A stretch of DNA of 64,000 bases from Ixodes scapularis (GCF_016920785.2 NW_024609857.1:194445027-194509026), one strand, 5' to 3'; counted from the first letter of the stretch, positions 31,562 through 41,573 are shown. Program-made: numbers and translations. Notes: generated by a model not told the origin, from the sequence alone.

Positions 31562-32061
31562 CTAATAGAAAGCCTGTAGTGGGCCACAACTTAAGCAGTT
31601 TTTACTTCATTATGAAGGGCAATAACAAATATGTGAAGCTTAAAACTAGGCCTGCACTGAATTGCTTTCTTAAGTTGAATGTGCTATGCTCGGTTCAATA
31701 TATTATCTTTGCAGAGCTGACAATGTGCAAGTTCCCATTTTTTTATATTTCACATCTCCCGACTGCTGGGTGGGGTAGATACATAAGATTGATTTCACCA
31801 ACGTAACACAATGATTATTTTAAGAATTTGTTTGATTATAGCACTAGCGAAGCCATCTGTGGGAAGTTATTTCTGTGACTCCGTCGAACCTACGTCCGTG
31901 GGCTTTAAGTTCACATGTGAATCATGTCTGCAGACGCCTTTTTGTAATTGGAACTCAATCCAACCCGAGATTTGAATGTTTTTTGCATTTTAGGCTTAGC
32001 ACTAGTGCTTTTGCTGTTTCACTTCAAGAATAGGTAAGAATGCTTATTTCGAGTAGCATAC

Positions 32062-32243
32062 CTAACACTTGGTGGCACGAGGACTCCATTGTCGTGATGA
32101 TAATCGAAAGTCACAGGCAGGGAGATACTGTGATGCTCTTGTCGCTGGGATTACCTCCCCCATGGTCCTGGTCGGACCACAGAAGAAGATTGAGTCCAAG
32201 CTTGTGGCCACTGGGATCTCCAGATCTTGAGGCAACCAAGTAG
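32062..32243 (-). other. Exon-like segment, unit 2 (182 nt)
   Basis: Same length and same splice-like borders as 26582-26763: acceptor tttttatttccag, donor ttag|gtatgc. Confidence 0.35.
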
Positions 32244-33065
32244 CTGGAAATAAAAACAAATCACAATCAAGTACTTGGCAGAGCTACATTAGAATGGCTA
32301 GCATATTCTTTCGTGATCAGCACATAGATCCTTTTGTTTTTATACTTTGTACTTGTACCTATTAAAAAACTGCTCCTTCACAGCCACAGTCATAGACACA
32401 CCCCAGGACAAGGCCACACAGGCCTTGAAATGATGGGTACCGAATTAAGGCGTATGATCAAATGCATTCATTTAACCCTCTTTCACCCCAACCTGGGAGA
32501 TTTCTGTCAAATATTCATATTTAACTCTAAAGACTATAAAAAAAAAACTACTACTCCAATGCAGAGCCATATAGTGGGAGAGTTTAGCCAGTGGGTGTGG
32601 TGACAAAGGTGCCGGAGAGGAGGAAAGGGAGGAGAGCGCCGAAGGAGGAAGAGAGAAGGCAGCAAAATTTTGACGCAACGCTGTTGGCGCGGAGCACTGT
32701 TGAGGCTATGTGTCGTCTGCTACTGGCTTAATTCATTTTTGCCTTTATAAAAGTTTGCGTTTAAACATGGAGAAACTTCTTTCTTTAGTTTTTTAAGCCA
32801 CCGAGGAATAACACTATATTATTTTATTGCCAGAGCCTGCCAAATAAAAGCAAAGAGCAGGTGTCTGGATAGAAAGAGTTTAGTTGGCGCACCAAGAGGC
32901 TAACCAATAAAAATGGGTACCACTCTGCGCAAAATGCCTAAAAAGCGTGCATCTCTACTTGACACTAACAGCGGCACACACTATCTATTTTACTGACTAA
33001 AGGGTACTAGATCATTATTTTCAGCTAACTAGTCAAACTAGATATTCTTGCCAACTTGCTTTTTA

Positions 33066-33571
33066 GGAACATTTTTGAATTTACAAGAACTATTAAGACA
33101 ACGGCTAAAAAAAGGCAATGGCAAAACCAACAATCGAATTCGCCTGCTCTCCAGTAGCACGACATCTATAGAAGGCAGACCTGTAGAATGAGCAAGCAGT
33201 CTAAAGAAGAGTATGTCCCATGTATAATTTGTTTCCATGCTGCAAAGCAAGTGCTGGAAAGAGGTTTCACGACATTAGCAAAATTTCTTGCAATCAGTTG
33301 AGAACAAGTTAGAGCAGTGAACTTCTCGTTGCCCTTGGCATAACGTTTTAGTGTTGCCCATGGAAACTCAAATAAATTTGTGAATAAAAACAAAAAAGAC
33401 TAACCTTCATAAAAAAAATCTAACTTTCGCAAAGAAACGTTATCTTGAACAAAATATGCAGGGTACAGTTGTACAGCATCCATTTGTGTGCTGAACCAAT
33501 TTTGAGGCAAATCTGCGACAATGAAAAGAAAACGCCCGAGTACATTAGGGAAAGACAGAAAGGATGCATAC
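33066..33571. other. Noncoding, no feature recognised
   Basis: AT-rich sequence after the end of unit 2, before the third exon-like segment. No recognisable coding or repeat. Confidence 0.5.
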
Positions 33572-33723
33572 CTACAACAAAAAAATTTAGAACGACCACG
33601 GGCAGGAACCTCTGGTGAGGCTCTCGTAGTGACTCCCTGCAATGGGCCTGCGCAGACCAGAGAACAAGATCGGTCAGAGCTTGCAGCCATAAGGTGCTCC
33701 ATACCATGAAGTTCCAGAAGTAG
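33572..33723 (-). other. Exon-like segment, diverged third copy (152 nt)
   Basis: The acceptor (cttccaattgcag) and donor (tgtag|gtatgc) align with the copies in units 1 and 2, and the flanks (tagctagtatgcattc against tggctagcatattctt) are also recognisable. It is 30 nt shorter, a multiple of three. The reading frames differ from the other copies. Confidence 0.35.
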
Positions 33724-34381
33724 CTGCAATTGGAAGCAAAGTGCATTTCATTTCTCCGCAGAATGGAGAGTTTAATAGCTAGTATGCATTCATAAGGTGA
33801 TACAGTCACGAATGCAGATTTTTCAATGCAGCACTATATCACCAAATTGTTAACCGTGCCGGGCAACACTAAAAACCGAGAGCACTATTCCAAACTATCT
33901 CAGTTTAAAGTTAACCACGGCAGAAGCTGCAAGCCATGTGACCTTCTAGTTGGATGCCATGGTACGTCGAGCTTATAATCATGTGTCACACTATTTTTGC
34001 TGCTATGGCTTGTAGTGTCAAAAGTGGTCCAGCTTAAAGAGATGCAAAGTATAGACGTTTGTGAGTGGGGCCCTGACCTAGTCTTGAGCTACATTGCGAG
34101 GAAGGACGTTTCAACCGGGATGTTTGCTGCCTGTATCCACACGACCAGCTTGTGCACAGCGATTGCTCGAACCGAGTACATCATGTCCTCGACAGTGCCG
34201 CTATTTGACAAGCAGTTTTATGAATGTTAAATATGACTGATTTACAGAGAGACTGCATCTCAACGACTGATGACTTGGGATACCTAACTGAATACTGATA
34301 TATTAACTGAATGCAAAACAAATTACTTGGCAGGCATTAAATTTATCAACAGGGTGGGTCGACTCCGCATTAAGTTGGAGT
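33724..34381. other. Noncoding, no feature recognised
   Basis: The first 130 bp still resemble the sequence beside the unit 1/2 exon-like segments; the remainder shows nothing recognisable. An open frame at 33997-34230 has no motif. Confidence 0.45.
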
Positions 34382-34389
34382 CGATGTGT

Positions 34390-34549
34390 CAGGCACGTAG
34401 CCAGGATTTTGTTTCAGGGGGGGCCCACTTATAACAAAATGCTGTATGAGGGGGAGGGGGGAGAGGAGGACCCATGCAAAATGGAAGATATCAGGGGGGG
34501 GGGGGGGGGGAGGCCGGGCCTCATAAGCCTCCCCCTGGCTACGTGCCTG
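34390..34549. mobile_element. hAT-type MITE (160 bp)
   Basis: Terminal inverted repeats caggcacgtagccagg (left) and cctggctacgtgcctg (right) are exact over 16 bp. The flanking 8-mers cgatgtgt (34382-34389) and caatgcgt (34550-34557) match at six of eight positions, as for an aged hAT duplication. The interior is G-rich with a run of 18 G. No coding. Confidence 0.85.
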
Positions 34550-34710
34550 CAATGCGTAATAGGACAATACAAACAAAGATATGCCTTACAATTCCTTCTG
34601 CACCCCCAAAATGATGTGTTTTTGAAGGTAAGATACACAATGTTCTTGATTCAGAAAGTGCCTCAGCTGTACAAATGCATATGCAGTAAGGGCACTCGCC
34701 AAGCCTATTC

Positions 34711-34723
34711 TCCTCAGCTCTGT
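34711..34723. repeat. LINE-C1 target-site duplication, 3' side
   Basis: tcctcagctctgt, identical to 40737-40749. Confidence 0.9.
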
Positions 34724-34898
34724 TGATTGATTGATTGATTGATTTTGGGTTTTAATGGCGCAGCGGCTGCTAAGGCCATAGTGCGCCAGAACAATGGTAA
34801 AAGAAAACACTGTGGTGCTATTTAGGTAAAGGTGAGGCATGATATGAGAGTTTAAAATCTTTCATGAAATGCAGACAATACAAAGAAAATTCACCAAC

Positions 34899-37800
34899 TT
34901 AAATGTGCTGTAATAGGGCAATACTGTTTAGGAAGTTAAAAACTTGGTTATGAGGAACAAGAGGCTCCTCTCCCAGCAAAAGGGCTGGGTGGAATGGGAT
35001 CTGTTCTTTAAAAAACCGTGAAAAGTTGGTGCGACGCTCCTCATGATATTTCGGACATTGAATGAGAATGTGCAAGACGGAGAGTGTTTCATCACATTCT
35101 TCATACATTGGAGCATTCTCTGCTCGCAGAAGGAAGCCATGTGTGAGTTGAGTGTGACCAATTCTCAGGCGACAGAGAACAACTTCATAAAAGCGCTCGT
35201 TATGTCGGCAACTGGCCCACTCAGAAAGAAGAGGTTTCACGGAATGGAGCTTATTGTGGACTTCAGTGTCCCATTCCTCCTGCCACTTCTTTTTAATCGA
35301 CTTTTTCAATGATGCCCTGTAATCTAGGTATGGGATGCAGGTAACCTCTGTGTCTATGTCCTGACATGTCCTAGCGGCTTTATCGGCCTCCTCATTTCCG
35401 ACTATACCGACGTGGCTAGAGACCCAACAGAAATTAATGGTGATGTTGGAGTTTGTGGCAGCTACAATCTTGTTACGTATTTGCAGAGTAAAAGCATCTT
35501 TTGATCTATCTAGGGATGCAAGTGCACGGAGTGCACTGAGGGAATCTGAGAAAATTATGGCAGCCTTGATATTTCTTTTGATGATAGTGTCCACAGCTAC
35601 CAGTAGGGCATATGACTCTGCAGAAAAGATGGTGGCTTGGTTGCTGAGCCGCGTTACAATAGTGCATGACGGCCCGACTACAGCACATCCTACACTGTTG
35701 CTCCCCTTCGTTCCATCCGTGTAAAACTGTACAAAGTCTTTGTAGTTTTCAGAGATTTGGAAGAACTCTTGCCTAAGATCTTCTACTGATACATTCTTCT
35801 TGTCATACTTGGAAAGAGAAAAATTAATTGGAATAGGTGTGATGTTCCAGGGTGCAACTGGGCTGGGCAACACTGCTACCGGGCTCGATAAGTCTATTGC
35901 AAAATTCTTGGCCTCGGATTTAAGACGCAGAGGAAAAGAAGGTATAACAGAAGGTTTGTTCTGGTACGTCCTTTCATACCGCGTGTCCAGAAACACTTCG
36001 AGTGCAGGATGTTGAGGCATAGAGCGAACTCTTAAATGATATTGAAAGCCCAAGAACAGACGTCTTTTTCCGAGAGAGTATTCATTAGATTCAGCGTAGA
36101 GACTGGGAACTGGAGAGGTCCGGAAAGCCCCCGTTGCAAGTCGTAGTCCCAGGTGGTGGACAGGATCCAAGATCCGAAGAAGAGACGGCCGTGCCGAGCC
36201 GTACACCATGCAACCGTAATCTAATTTCGATCGAACAAGGCACTGATACAAACGCAGCAGGCACCTTCTGTCACTACCCCAGGACTTGTGCGAAAGAACT
36301 TTTAAAATATTCAATGCTAGCAGGCATTTCTTTTTTAGTTGCACGATGTGACTACGGAAGCTAAGTTTCTTATCAAAAATAACCCCTAAAAATTTATGCT
36401 CAGGATGTACGTTTAGGGTCTGACCTCCCAAAGTTAGAGTGGGTTCTGTGATGATACCCCTTCGAAGAGAAAACAGAACACAGACTGTCTTTTCTGCTGA
36501 AAAACGGAAACCATTCTCATCTGCCCAACGTGTCATTCCATTAATACCTAGTTGAACTTGGCGTTCACAGATAGCTGAATTACACGAAGAGCAGGATATT
36601 TGCACATCATCAACATAAAGTGCATAGGAGAGAGATCGGGGAAGAGCCTGTCTAAGAGAGTTCATTTTGATCAGAAACAAAATAACACTCAGCACCGACC
36701 CTTGGGGAACACCATTCTCCTGGACAAACGTTTCAGAAAGTGTCGTGCCCAACCTCACCTGGAACGAGCGCTCATCGAGGAAGCTCTTGATAAGAGCTAG
36801 CATTTTCCCACGAATTCCAGCTAAAACTAAATCACTTAAAATTCCGTACCGCCATGTGGTATCATATGCCTTCTCAATATCGAAAAACACAAATAGACAA
36901 TGTTGTCTGTTAACAAAGGCATCCCTGACCGTTTTTTCTAGGCGAACAAGGTGATCAACAGTTGATCGCCCTGTCCTATACCCACATTGAAATTTGTCGA
37001 AGAAGTTTTCCTGCTCTAAACAATACACCAATCTAGAGGTCACCATTCGTTCAAATGTTTTTCCCAGGGAACTGGTGAGTGCGATTGGTCTGTAGCTGGA
37101 GGGTAATGATGGATCCTTTCCAGGCTTTAGCAAAGGAATCACAATTGCCCTTTTCCAGAAAATGGGATAAGTTCCACTGCTCCATACAGAGTTAAAAAAC
37201 AATAGGATGGTATCTAATGTTGCAGGATATAAATGCTGAAGCATACTGTAATGAATAAGGTCTGGTCCCGGGGACGAGTTCTTTCCCTTGTCAAGGGCAA
37301 TCATCAGTTCCACAAGGGTAAATGGTTGATTATAAGCCTCGTTAGAACCACCGGTACATTTTATTGGTACTTTCTCTTTGGCAGCCTTGTATTTTAGAAA
37401 GGTGTCTGAATAATGCTCAGATCCCGAGACAGACTTGAAGTGTTCACCTAGAATATTTGCCTGCTGTTTTAGTGTGGGAACACTGCTGCCATCCAATGTG
37501 AAGAGAGGGATAGTAAATGCACGGTAATCCCCTCTAATTCTATGAACCCTGTCCCATACGACTTTTATGCCTGTGGAACTGTTGACTGAAGAAGCATACG
37601 ACATCCACGTGGTTTTTTTAGATTGGCGTCTTACATTGCGGGCCTTAGCACGTAGCTTTTTAAACTTAATGACATTTTCAACTGTTGGGTAACGGCGCAC
37701 TATTTTCCATGCACAGTTTTGCCGCTTACGAGCTAGGCTACACTCCTCATTCCACCAAGGCTTTGGTTTTGATGGTAAGCGTCCTGACGTTTTGGGAATA

Positions 37801-38621
37801 GAGCACTGTGCTGCTTGGACAATTACATTAGTCACAACTTCACAGGCTTCATTAACATCTAAGCTAGCTAATGTATCTGGATGCAGCTCTGACTCCTTTT
37901 TAAAAGTGGCCCAGTCAGCCTTTTCCAACTTCCAACGCGGAGTTCGAGTTTGTAATGACTTAAAAGAGACTGTGCTTTTTAAAACAATGGGAAAGTGATC
38001 GCTACCATAGGGATTCTGATCTACACTCCATGAGAAGTCAGGCAGCAACGAGGCACTACCAATGGAGAGGTCGATGGAAGTCGATGATAAGGATGAGGCG
38101 CTAAAATAAGTTGAAGTACCAGTATTAAAAAGGCAAAGGCTTCGAGAAGTTAAAACCGATTCGATTATTTTCCCGCGAACATCAGATAGATTCCCACCCC
38201 AAAGGGTATTGTGGGCATTAAAATCCCCCATCAAAAGAAAGGGCTTTGGAAGTTGATCTAAAAGAGAGTGAAGTTCTGCACTTGTTACAGCTTGTGAGGG
38301 TGATAAATATATTGAACAAACAGAAATGGCTTTATGTACTGGAACACGCACTGCCACTGCTTCTAAAGGAGTGTGCAAGGGTATGGCCATACAAGCAGCC
38401 AGCCTTGGAACTACTATCGCTACTCCTCCAGATGAAATGGTAGCATTCAGGCGGTCCTTCCGAAAGACAGTAAAATTTCGGAGGAAGTTGGTATGTGTGG
38501 CATTTAAATGTGTTTCTTGTAAACACAGGGCTGCAGGTTTGTGTTCCTGCAGAAGATATTCAACATCGTCGAGGTTAGTAAGTAGTCCCCTGCAATTCCA
38601 TTGGAGAAATGTTGCACCCAT
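34899..38621 (-). CDS. LINE-C1 ORF2: endonuclease, reverse transcriptase, RNase H (1240 aa)
   Basis: Copies the element RNA at a nicked chromosomal site. The APE-type endonuclease (residues 1-215) shows QWNCRG (N9), QETHL (E36), GDFNAH (132-137) and SDHFPI (207-212). The RT (about 450-760) shows SSPGPDLIHYSML, YRPIALTSSLGKTFERM, FFDIEKAYDTTW, GVPQGSVLSVILF and the catalytic box YVDD (about 668); YVDD is also in the third copy, so it is the family form. RNase H (about 960-1090) shows FYTDGTK, FSAESYALL, FSDSLSAL and HVGIVGNEEADKAA. In the C-terminal zinc segment (about 1165-1190) the first cysteine of the CxxC pair is tyrosine here (MYEEC) where sister copies have C. The start ATG directly precedes GATFLQWNCRG. 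Length and order fit an intact ORF2. Confidence 0.93.
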   Translation of the reverse strand: MGATFLQWNCRGLLTNLDDVEYLLQEHKPAALCLQETHLNATHTNFLRNFTVFRKDRLNATISSGGVAIVVPRLAACMAIPLHTPLEAVAVRVPVHKAISVCSIYLSPSQAVTSAELHSLLDQLPKPFLLMGDFNAHNTLWGGNLSDVRGKIIESVLTSRSLCLFNTGTSTYFSASSLSSTSIDLSIGSASLLPDFSWSVDQNPYGSDHFPIVLKSTVSFKSLQTRTPRWKLEKADWATFKKESELHPDTLASLDVNEACEVVTNVIVQAAQCSIPKTSGRLPSKPKPWWNEECSLARKRQNCAWKIVRRYPTVENVIKFKKLRAKARNVRRQSKKTTWMSYASSVNSSTGIKVVWDRVHRIRGDYRAFTIPLFTLDGSSVPTLKQQANILGEHFKSVSGSEHYSDTFLKYKAAKEKVPIKCTGGSNEAYNQPFTLVELMIALDKGKNSSPGPDLIHYSMLQHLYPATLDTILLFFNSVWSSGTYPIFWKRAIVIPLLKPGKDPSLPSSYRPIALTSSLGKTFERMVTSRLVYCLEQENFFDKFQCGYRTGRSTVDHLVRLEKTVRDAFVNRQHCLFVFFDIEKAYDTTWRYGILSDLVLAGIRGKMLALIKSFLDERSFQVRLGTTLSETFVQENGVPQGSVLSVILFLIKMNSLRQALPRSLSYALYVDDVQISCSSCNSAICERQVQLGINGMTRWADENGFRFSAEKTVCVLFSLRRGIITEPTLTLGGQTLNVHPEHKFLGVIFDKKLSFRSHIVQLKKKCLLALNILKVLSHKSWGSDRRCLLRLYQCLVRSKLDYGCMVYGSARPSLLRILDPVHHLGLRLATGAFRTSPVPSLYAESNEYSLGKRRLFLGFQYHLRVRSMPQHPALEVFLDTRYERTYQNKPSVIPSFPLRLKSEAKNFAIDLSSPVAVLPSPVAPWNITPIPINFSLSKYDKKNVSVEDLRQEFFQISENYKDFVQFYTDGTKGSNSVGCAVVGPSCTIVTRLSNQATIFSAESYALLVAVDTIIKRNIKAAIIFSDSLSALRALASLDRSKDAFTLQIRNKIVAATNSNITINFCWVSSHVGIVGNEEADKAARTCQDIDTEVTCIPYLDYRASLKKSIKKKWQEEWDTEVHNKLHSVKPLLSEWASCRHNERFYEVVLCRLRIGHTQLTHGFLLRAENAPMYEECDETLSVLHILIQCPKYHEERRTNFSRFFKEQIPFHPALLLGEEPLVPHNQVFNFLNSIALLQHI

Positions 38622-38634
38622 GTGTTGGAGATTT

Positions 38635-40176
38635 TTACTTCGGGGGTGTTACTTGTTTTTTACTTTTATGGCGGGCCTTGGGGGTCTGCCACTCCATGTC
38701 GTCTGTGTCAGACGCATGAGAGGAGGCTTGGGTACTTTCATCCATAGGTTCTGGGTCCTGTGGCGAGACCTTCCCAGATGGTATGGAAAGGCTCTGGCCA
38801 CGAGGAGCCAGCCGTCGACCACGTCCACCTCCAGCCAAAGAGGCGGTGGAGGTGCCAGGCAGGGAGGCACCAGAAACCTCCTGTTCCTGCCCTTTGGGTG
38901 TTGGAGTGGCACAGGAACTATGCCGCTCCTTGGATGAGGATGTCTTCTCGTGAGAGCGTGGGCCCCTCTCCCTTGAAGGGGATCGCGGGCTACGGACAGG
39001 CTTGGCCGTTGCCGACCCAACCTGTGAAGGGGATGCCGTCTGTGCTCCCTCCCCACTAACTGGGACAGACTGCTGTCCCGTGAGAGCGGGAGGAGTGGTC
39101 GTCTGGCTGGAGGAGGCAGTAGACCCCCCAGCCGATACTGCACGCCCGGGCAGCTCGATTTTAAGCTTGGGCGTGGGGGACTGCAGTGGCTTCCGGTAGT
39201 CCAGAAAGGACGTCTGGGTAGCCACTGCAACCTTCAGTGGTGCATGTCCCCGCTGCACCACCTGCGCGTAGCCGCCCTTTCGCAAGAAAGCAAAACGACG
39301 GCGTGCCTCCAGGTATGACAAGTTTTCTTTTACTTTTAGAGTCAGTATTTCTTTCTCATCTTTCCATACTCTACATGATCTGGAGTATGCCGGGTGGGCC
39401 TCGTTGCAGTTTGCGCAGCGTGCGCTGTTTGTGCAAGAGTCTGTCTTATGATCAGTTTTACTGCATTTCGCACATGTGGCTTTCCCGCGATAGTTCTGGG
39501 AGCCATGTCCGTACCTCTGACACTGAAAGCATCTTCGGGGGTTAGGGATATACGGCCGAACCCTGCAGTGGAGGTATCCGGCCTTGACAGCTTCAGGAAG
39601 TGTGGCGGCTTCAAATGTGAGAACGATGTGTTTTGTTCTTATTTCCTGCCCGTCACGTCGCATGCAAATACGTCTTGCGGCCACGACTCCTTGGTCAGAA
39701 AGACCTTCAGCAATTTCAGTGTCTGTTGTCTCTAGAAGGTCCTCCTCGGAGATTACTCCTTGGATCGTATTTAGTGTGCGATGTGGCGTGACTGACACCT
39801 TATGGTCGGACATTGTACTCAGTGCAAGGAGGGCCGCACTCTGCATGCTGGTTTCAATTTCTACCAGAAGGTCACCAGAAGACATTTTTTGGGCTTTGAA
39901 GCTCTTTCCCACAACACTTTCCAGTACTTTTGCAACAAGGAAGGGTGATAATTTTGAGAGCTGTTTGTCACTTTCGGAGTGAATAACCAAAAACTTTGGG
40001 TAATTGGAACGAAAACATGGAGTCTTGTCTGGGATGATAACTTCGGTGCGGCCTCTTTTCAGAGGCCGATCAGGTTGGTTTGACTTGGAACCCATAAAAG
40101 TGGGGAGGTTTTCAGAAACTGTGGTGCACCGCCCACCACCGAGCCCAACAAGGGGGTAGGTAGCACCCCATAGCAA
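38635..40176 (-). CDS. LINE-C1 ORF1: zinc-knuckle RNA-binding protein
   Basis: Open frame of 513 codons. The likely start is the second methionine (residue 28, about 40095), because MGS..(x)n..DRPLKR.RTEV is what the 59-kb copy shares. The protein would coat the element RNA. Three zinc-knuckle-like motifs lie at about residues 216-268: CFQCQRYGHGSQNY, CAKCSKTDHKTDSC and CANCNEAHPAYSRSC. In the first, the last ligand is Y; the third copy has C at that site (HGPQNC). Upstream is a conserved alpha/beta region (KFLVIHSESD, LSPFLVAKVLE, GDLLVEIE) resembling the RRM-like part of I-group ORF1 proteins. Downstream is a proline/serine/arginine-rich tail. It ends 13 bp before ORF2. Confidence 0.88.
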   Translation of the reverse strand: MLWGATYPLVGLGGGRCTTVSENLPTFMGSKSNQPDRPLKRGRTEVIIPDKTPCFRSNYPKFLVIHSESDKQLSKLSPFLVAKVLESVVGKSFKAQKMSSGDLLVEIETSMQSAALLALSTMSDHKVSVTPHRTLNTIQGVISEEDLLETTDTEIAEGLSDQGVVAARRICMRRDGQEIRTKHIVLTFEAATLPEAVKAGYLHCRVRPYIPNPRRCFQCQRYGHGSQNYRGKATCAKCSKTDHKTDSCTNSARCANCNEAHPAYSRSCRVWKDEKEILTLKVKENLSYLEARRRFAFLRKGGYAQVVQRGHAPLKVAVATQTSFLDYRKPLQSPTPKLKIELPGRAVSAGGSTASSSQTTTPPALTGQQSVPVSGEGAQTASPSQVGSATAKPVRSPRSPSRERGPRSHEKTSSSKERHSSCATPTPKGQEQEVSGASLPGTSTASLAGGGRGRRLAPRGQSLSIPSGKVSPQDPEPMDESTQASSHASDTDDMEWQTPKARHKSKKQVTPPK

Positions 40177-40736
40177 GTATGGCTTGGCTGGGTATGCTAC
40201 ACTACCAGTGCTACCCAGTAACTATAACCAGGTGTGGTTCAAGAAAGGTATCTGTCGCCACCCAAGGTTAGCCCTTGCCGCCAAAGAAGGGAGAAAAAGG
40301 AGCAAGAGAAATGAGAAAGAAATGAAGGAAACAGGATAGGTAAAAGTGAAAGATCGGAGGGGATAGTAGAAGAAAAGGCGACTAGACTGAATCATCCTGG
40401 CCGGGCCTTACCAGGACTCCCGTCTACGAGAAGCGGGGGTCGAAGTGGTGTATTGCCTCACCCGGGGGGCCCCGAAGGGTCCAAACCTACCCCGGGCTCG
40501 GCTCAACCACCAGGATGCCCTTTTCCCCGGACACGGGCTCGCCACGCACAGCCAGACGTGGGTGGGTCTTAGCCACTTTTACTCAGGGTCTGTGGTGTCG
40601 CCTATGTGGCTGGGGTCCGTGGTGACGCTACTCACCAAGCACCTAGCACCTAAGGTGCAGGTGCCCCCTGCGGGGCTCGGGGTCCGTGGAGACGCCACTC
40701 TCCAAACACCTGCTTTCACAGGTGCCCCCTGCGGGG
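40177..40736 (-). promoter_or_regulatory. LINE-C1 5' UTR with tandem monomers
   Basis: On the plus strand, ggggtccgtgg..gacgc.ac.ctcac.aagcacct and gtgccccctgcgggg occur twice at a 67-bp period (from 40612 and 40679), the second unit cut by the element end; a weaker match (cagggtctgtggtg, 40584) precedes them. Tandem 5' monomers act as internal promoters in other LINE families; that role is inferred here. Confidence 0.65.
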
Positions 40737-40749
40737 TCCTCAGCTCTGT
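40737..40749. repeat. LINE-C1 target-site duplication, 5' side
   Basis: tcctcagctctgt, identical to 34711-34723. Confidence 0.9.
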
Positions 40750-41573
40750 GCAGGTTAAGCTAAGTTAGAGTATAGAAGTACACGCTCACTGACAGCATGA
40801 GAAAGGCAGGAAGAAGTCTCCGTTGTTCCACCACCAGGCCGTCTGCTACCTTCGATGACGTTTCAGCGCCTCACGAGCCTGGAGCAAGCACATCTGTCCA
40901 AAGTGGGGTGAAAAGCACAAGCACGTGCTGGAGGACGCCCAGCCATTCTCTTTTTGTCATCGGCTATTCTACATATTTTAGTATGACATATTTTTAAGTG
41001 AGAAAAGTATTGCAAATATGCAGTCCAACTTTGACCATAATACAGAAGTCTGATAAAGATAACAGTTGCCATTCACCATTTTCCAAATAAGTGCTCCCAC
41101 CTATCGGAACATCTACACATGTGGTGCGTGAATGGGTTCAGGACTGAGACGCTAGAAAACGAAGCGCTCACAAGGCTTGTCTGGCCCTTCCAAACATGCG
41201 GGTACATTCATCGCAAATCCCCGATTTTTAGACAAAATGATTTAGAATGAGCAAATCTTGTTTACGCCCGAGGCAGAACATTGAATTGTGATTCCCCCCT
41301 ATTGTGCCAACCATCCTTCAACCTGCGGTACCACCTGCAAATGAACTATGTTGTGCTGCGGCACGCGTTCATGCTGCCTGCTTCAGGGAAAACCACTGCT
41401 CGTGTTGAAGACGACATCCCACAATCTACAGGCAACAATGTTTAACGAACTAAAACAAAATTGATATCATTCAATAGACACAGATAGGCTTACAAGGTGT
41501 CGACACCATGATTGTTGTTGTTGGTTTTACTCCTGCATACATACATAAGTGACTTCCTCTTTCCTCCGATGTA
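40750..41573. other. Noncoding, no feature recognised
   Basis: Moderate-GC sequence without recognisable coding or repeat structure. Confidence 0.5.

Larger units (their letters stand above)
28050..33065 (+). repeat. Tandem duplication, unit 2 (about 5.0 kb)
   Basis: Starts tataggggcctaatcgtaac and parallels unit 1 to tattcttgccaacttgcttt near 33060. It lacks the Penelope dimer and the 27338-27640 segment. It carries its own foldback (28226-28470), array repeat (29710-30130) and exon-like segment (32062-32243). Confidence 0.9.
34724..40736 (-). mobile_element. LINE-C copy 1, full length (6.0 kb), both ORFs open
   Basis: Complete non-LTR retrotransposon: 5' UTR with tandem monomers (40177-40736), ORF1 (40176-38635), a 13-bp gap, ORF2 (38621-34899), 3' UTR and a (TCAA)n tail (minus strand, 34724-34743). 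It is bounded by a perfect 13-bp duplication. Group I/R1-like because it combines an APE endonuclease, RT and RNase H. No stop or frameshift in either ORF, but two zinc-motif cysteines are replaced by tyrosine. Confidence 0.93.

Noticed and set aside
33997..34230. 77-codon open frame (start MLLWLVVSK)
   Set aside because: A hydrophobic start resembles a signal peptide, but there is no further support, no repeat or splice context, and the length is within chance expectation.
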